This document shows positions 60,940 through 64,000 of a DNA stretch of 64,000 bases, piece after piece. The notes below the pieces were generated by a model that saw nothing but the letters and a program-made list of their open reading frames with translations, had not been told where the DNA came from and made no database searches. The position numbers were made by a program, and so were the translations under genes. Positions within the stretch are counted from its first letter, which is position 1, and each line of letters opens with the position of its first letter. The stretch lies in assembly GCF_022749515.1 (NCBI RefSeq), contig NZ_CP094242.1:1736001-1800000 (forward strand), in the 5' to 3' direction. Source of the DNA: Morococcus cerebrosus (lineage in GTDB: Bacteria > Pseudomonadota > Gammaproteobacteria > Burkholderiales > Neisseriaceae).

Positions 60940-62019
60940 TTGGATTCGGATTTCAAGTGCAACACTAGGGTACCAGTGGTTGGAACAGATTTAAGAATAA
61001 AACACTTGGCGTTTCGTAGCCAAGTGTTTTTCTCGGCCGGTGGTTCAACTCATCTTGAACCCTGCGTATCTCCCGATCGCTGATGTTTCGGAAATCGGTT
61101 TGTTTGGGGAAATATTGCCGGATGAGTCCATTGGTGTTCTCATTCAGCCCTTTCTCCCAAGAATGGTAAGGGCGGCAAAAATAGGTTTTCGCCTTCAATG
61201 CTTTGGCTATTTTGGTGTGTTGGTAGAACTCTTTGCCGTTATCCATGGTGATGGTGTGGACTCTGGCTTTATATGCCTTTAATACCCTAATGGCCGCCCG
61301 GGCAGTGTCTTCGGCTTTTAAGTTCTTTAATTTGCAGATGATGGTGTAGCGGGTAGTGCGTTCGACCAAGGTCAATAACGCGCTTTTCTGATTTTTGCCG
61401 ACGATGGTGTCGGCCTCCCAATCGCCGATGCGGGTTTTCCGGTCGACGATAGCAGGTCGGTTCTCTATGCCGACGCGGTCGGGCACTTTGCCTCTGGTCC
61501 ATGTGCTGCCGTAGCGTTTGCGGTAGGGTTTGCTGCATATTCTGAGGTGTTGCCACAAAGTGCCGCCGTTGCTTTTGTCTTGGCGGAGGTAGCGGTAAAT
61601 AGTGCTGTGATGGAGTGTGATCCCGTGGTGTTTATGCAGGTAGGCACATACTTGTTCGGGACTGAGTTTGCGGCGGATAAGGGTGTCGATGTGTTGAACC
61701 AGCTGCGAATCGAGCTTATAGGGTTTTCGCCGGTGCTGTTTGGTCAGCCGGCTTTGCTTCTGTGCTTTTTCGGCGCTGTATTGCTGTCCTTGGATGCAGT
61801 GCCGCTTGATTTCTCGGCTGATGGTGCTTTTGTGGCGGTTGAGCTGTTTGGCGATTTCGGCGATGGTGCAGTGGCGGGACAGGTATTGGATATGGTATCG
61901 TTCGTCTTGGGTCAGTTGTGTGTAGCTCATGGCAATCTTTCTTGCAGGAAAGGCCGTATGCTACCGCATACTGGCCTTTTTCTGTTATGGAAAGTTGCAC
62001 TTCAAATGCGAATCCGCCG
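60940..62019 (-). mobile_element. IS30-family insertion sequence (IS1655-like), copy C
   Basis: A 1080-bp copy in the same orientation as copy B, 971 bp away. Left flank AGGTC and right flank TCGTCTGAAAAC rebuild a canonical DUS once the TC duplication is removed. It is upstream of folP and upstream of tyrB on the other side. Confidence 0.92.
60965..61930 (-). CDS. IS30-family transposase, copy C
   Basis: A 321-residue intact transposase. It differs from B by a handful of residues, including A-E-K-A-Q-K-Q in the N-terminal third. Catalytic residues are unchanged. Confidence 0.95.
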   Translation of the reverse strand: MSYTQLTQDERYHIQYLSRHCTIAEIAKQLNRHKSTISREIKRHCIQGQQYSAEKAQKQSRLTKQHRRKPYKLDSQLVQHIDTLIRRKLSPEQVCAYLHKHHGITLHHSTIYRYLRQDKSNGGTLWQHLRICSKPYRKRYGSTWTRGKVPDRVGIENRPAIVDRKTRIGDWEADTIVGKNQKSALLTLVERTTRYTIICKLKNLKAEDTARAAIRVLKAYKARVHTITMDNGKEFYQHTKIAKALKAKTYFCRPYHSWEKGLNENTNGLIRQYFPKQTDFRNISDREIRRVQDELNHRPRKTLGYETPSVLFLNLFQPLVP

Positions 62020-62052
62020 TCGTCTGAAAACATCATGCAGCTTTCAGACGAC
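62019..62052. repeat. DUS hairpin at the right edge of IS copy C
   Basis: GTCGTCTGAAA pairs with TTTCAGACGAC around 12 nt. The left arm is the half of the DUS left after insertion. Confidence 0.7.
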
Positions 62053-62127
62053 CCCGTTTTACAAATCCTGCCGTTTAATGCAAAAATCAGGTTTCCCGTC
62101 CTAATCCGCCTGACAAAGGAAACAGCC

Positions 62128-63321
62128 ATGTACCGACACGTCGAATATTACCCCGGTGACCCGATTTTAAGTTTGGTCGAAACCTTCAAAAACGACCCGC
62201 GCCCCGAAAAAGTCAATTTGAGTATAGGCATTTATTTCGACGACGAAGGCAAAATGCCCGTATTGGAATCCGTGAACCGTGCCGAAACCGCCCGCGCCGC
62301 CACGCCTGCACCGTCGCCCTACCTGCCGATGGAGGGCTTGAACACTTACCGCAGCGCGGTGCAGCATTTATTGTTCGGCAAAGACAACCCCGCGCTCGCA
62401 CAAGGGCGCATCGTTACCGTACAAACTTTGGGCGGCTCAGGCGCGCTCAAAGTCGGGGCGGATTTCCTGCACCGCTGGTTCCCCGCAGCGCGCGCCTACG
62501 TCAGCGACCCGACTTGGGACAACCACCGCGGCATTTTTGAAGGCGCCGGTTTCGAGGTCGGCACTTATCCTTATTACGACCCCGCCACCGTCGGCGTCAA
62601 ATTCGACGAAATGACCGCGTTTTTCAACACCCTGCCCGAACACAGCGTCCTAATCCTACACCCCTGCTGCCACAATCCGACCGGCGTGGATATGTCGGAA
62701 CAGCAATGGGACGAAGTGTTGCAAATCATCAAAACGCGCAAACTGATTCCGTTTATGGACATCGCCTACCAAGGCTTCGGCGGCGATTTGGACAGCGATG
62801 CCTACGCCATCCGCAAAGCGGTGGAAATGGAATTGCCGCTGTTCGTCAGCAATTCCTTCTCGAAAAACCTGTCGCTCTACGGCGAGCGCGTCGGCGGCTT
62901 GAGCGTGGTTTGCCCGAATAAAGAAGAAGCGGAATTGGTGTTCGGACAACTCAAATTCACCGTCCGCCGCATCTACTCCAGCCCGCCCGCACATGGCGCC
63001 TATATCGCCGCCGACGTGATGAACAACCCCGAGCTTTACGCCTTGTGGCAAAATGAAGTCTATGTCATGCGCGACCGCATCCGCGCCATGCGGCAGAAAC
63101 TTTACGACGTATTGACCGTCCAAATCCCTGACCGCGATTTCACTTATTTCATCAAACAGCGCGGCATGTTCAGCTACACAGGATTGAGCGTAGAACAAGT
63201 CCGCAGGCTGCGCGACGAATTTGCCGTTTACCTGCTGGATTCAGGCAGGATGTGCGTCGCCGGGCTGAATGCTTCGAATATCGCCTATGTTGCCGATGCG
63301 TTTGCCGAAGTGCTGAAATAA
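62128..63321 (+). CDS. tyrB: Aromatic amino-acid aminotransferase TyrB
   Basis: A 397-residue class I PLP aminotransferase for aromatic or dicarboxylic amino acids. The PLP lysine is Lys246 (S-N-S-F-S-K-N-L-S), with H-N-P-T-G at 182-186 and the aspartate in D-I-A-Y-Q. The C-terminal R-M-C-V-A-G-L-N is typical of AspC/TyrB. ATG 62128 has AAAGGAAACAGCC upstream; the same frame runs back into IS copy C but is not coding there. Its native upstream promoter region was shortened to about 110 bp by the IS. Confidence 0.93.
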   Translation: MYRHVEYYPGDPILSLVETFKNDPRPEKVNLSIGIYFDDEGKMPVLESVNRAETARAATPAPSPYLPMEGLNTYRSAVQHLLFGKDNPALAQGRIVTVQTLGGSGALKVGADFLHRWFPAARAYVSDPTWDNHRGIFEGAGFEVGTYPYYDPATVGVKFDEMTAFFNTLPEHSVLILHPCCHNPTGVDMSEQQWDEVLQIIKTRKLIPFMDIAYQGFGGDLDSDAYAIRKAVEMELPLFVSNSFSKNLSLYGERVGGLSVVCPNKEEAELVFGQLKFTVRRIYSSPPAHGAYIAADVMNNPELYALWQNEVYVMRDRIRAMRQKLYDVLTVQIPDRDFTYFIKQRGMFSYTGLSVEQVRRLRDEFAVYLLDSGRMCVAGLNASNIAYVADAFAEVLK

Positions 63322-63380
63322 AACGCAAAAAGCAAAAGGTCGTCTGAAACCCGATGTAGTTTTATTTGAAGTAAATCAAA

Positions 63381-63416
63381 AGGCCGCCCGAAAAATTTTC
63401 ATCTTTCAGACGGCCT
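63381..63416. terminator. DUS-like hairpin after tyrB
   Basis: AGGCCGCCCGAAA pairs imperfectly with TTTCAGACGGCCT (AG dialect). A single local-dialect DUS lies 45 bp before it (63337-63348). Confidence 0.68.
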
Positions 63417-63425
63417 CTCTATAAT

Positions 63426-63501
63426 TGGCGCACCCAACAGGGATCGAACCTGTGACCTCCAGCTTCGGAAACTGACACTCTTCCAACTGAGCTATGGGTG
63501 C
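63426..63501 (-). tRNA. tRNA-Arg (anticodon CCG)
   Basis: On the minus strand all four arms fold: acceptor GCACCCA/TGGGTGC, D arm GCTC/GAGT, anticodon stem TCAGT/GCTGG with loop TTCCGAA, and T arm ACAGG/CCTGT with TTCGATC. The discriminator is G and CCA is encoded. Anticodon CCG reads CGG (Arg). Confidence 0.95.
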
Positions 63502-63677
63502 GAAGAAGGCGTAAGATTAACGCAAATCCCGCCTGTTGGCAAAGCCTATTATGCAGGATGGCGCAAACAAGACAAATTTGAAGAAAAATCCCATAAAATA
63601 ATCAACAACATACACAACCCACCCCTTAACAGGCGGCAAAAAACCGCCGCCTTTGCGTATATTTTCCACAAGAGCGA

Positions 63678-63706
63678 TTGGAAAGCCCTTGTGAATTCAG
63701 TATAAT
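63678..63706 (+). promoter_or_regulatory. Sigma-70 promoter for cytochrome c5
   Basis: TTGGAA, a 17-bp spacer and a perfect TATAAT, ending 81 bp before the start codon. Confidence 0.7.
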
Positions 63707-63787
63707 CCAGCAAAATATTGTTAACTGCGTTTAACACACCAAACTATAACTCAAAGCACAACCTAACCTAACGGCGAGGCCTACCAA

Positions 63788-64000
63788 ATGAAACAACTCC
63801 GCGACTCCAAAGCCCAAGGCTCTGCATTGTTTACCCTTGTGAGCGGTATCGTTATTGCCATTGCAGTCATTTACTTCCTCATCAAATTGGCGGGCAGCGG
63901 CTCGTATGCAGACGTTGCCCAATCTTCCGAAACCGCCACCCAAACCCGCATCCAGCCCGTAGGACAGCTTACCTTGGGAGACGGCATTCCGGTAGGCGAA
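63788..64000 (+). CDS. Cytochrome c5, N-terminal part (runs off the window)
   Basis: The first 71 residues are visible: a single N-terminal membrane anchor (about residues 14-36, L-F-T-L-V-S-G-I-V-I-A-I-A-V), a linker with Q-T-R-I-Q-P-V-G-Q-L, then G-D-G-I-P-V-G-E just before the first haem domain. This start closely resembles the dihaem membrane-bound cytochrome c5 of pathogenic Neisseria, which passes electrons to cbb3 oxidase and nitrite reductase. From memory it also adjoins tyrB there. No haem motif is within the window, so the call rests on the N-terminus and synteny. Confidence 0.78.
   Translation, partial: MKQLRDSKAQGSALFTLVSGIVIAIAVIYFLIKLAGSGSYADVAQSSETATQTRIQPVGQLTLGDGIPVGE

Noticed and set aside
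61918..62127. N-terminal extension of tyrB by 70 codons
   Set aside because: It lies in the end of IS copy C and a DUS hairpin; the ribosome site and family start are at 62128.

Overview
The window is a contiguous piece of a commensal Neisseria chromosome. The strongest sign is the DNA uptake sequence (DUS) AGGTCGTCTGAA, which occurs dozens of times, mostly as inverted pairs that double as terminators. This is the dialect I associate with the N. mucosa / N. sicca / N. macacae group rather than with meningococcus or gonococcus (GCCGTCTGAA). Correia elements with TATAGTGGATTAA ends, dRS3 palindromes (ATTCCCN8GGGAAT), a neisserial IS30-type element and neisserial gene pairs such as tyrB next to cytochrome c5 agree. 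No CRISPR array, prophage or rRNA operon is seen. One tRNA gene (Arg, CCG) is present.

Layout. 1-12 kb: haem and general housekeeping genes (hemH, a cytochrome c, prmB, cstA-ybdD, a zinc alcohol dehydrogenase, mutY, selO, an orphan amino-acid ABC permease, trhP). 12.5-19.6 kb: a glycine-cleavage region on the minus strand. A tandem glycine riboswitch precedes gcvT; gcvH and gcvP follow, with tag and an Ivy-type lysozyme-inhibitor gene between them; a divergent Lrp/AsnC regulator lies upstream. 19.6-25.5 kb: pepN, then lctP (lactate permease) divergent from a GdhR/FadR-type regulator, with palindromic operator candidates between them. 25.9-37.6 kb: an accessory iron-uptake region on the minus strand with an SbmA/YddA-like ABC protein and three paralogous TonB-dependent siderophore receptors. 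The third is split by an IS5-family (IS1106-like) element that left a 5-bp target duplication and would restore the frame on excision. 37.7-46.4 kb: small housekeeping genes, serB, a TonB-dependent copper receptor (OprC type), a polyamine-binding lipoprotein and yciO. 46.4-58.7 kb: parE, rppH, a formate/nitrite channel, an alanine symporter, apaG, pgpA-thiL, tatD, ansA, a DedA protein and glmM. 58.9-62 kb: folP between two direct copies of the IS30-type element. 62-64 kb: tyrB, tRNA-Arg and the start of cytochrome c5.

Functional themes are metal and haem economy (hemH, cytochromes, four TonB receptors), carbon and amino-acid use (lactate, pyruvate/peptide, glycine, alanine, polyamine), and genome plasticity driven by DUS, Correia elements and insertion sequences. 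All three IS30-type copies sit in, or one base away from, a DUS. One long open frame upstream of gcvT is not a gene: its bases are the two glycine aptamers.
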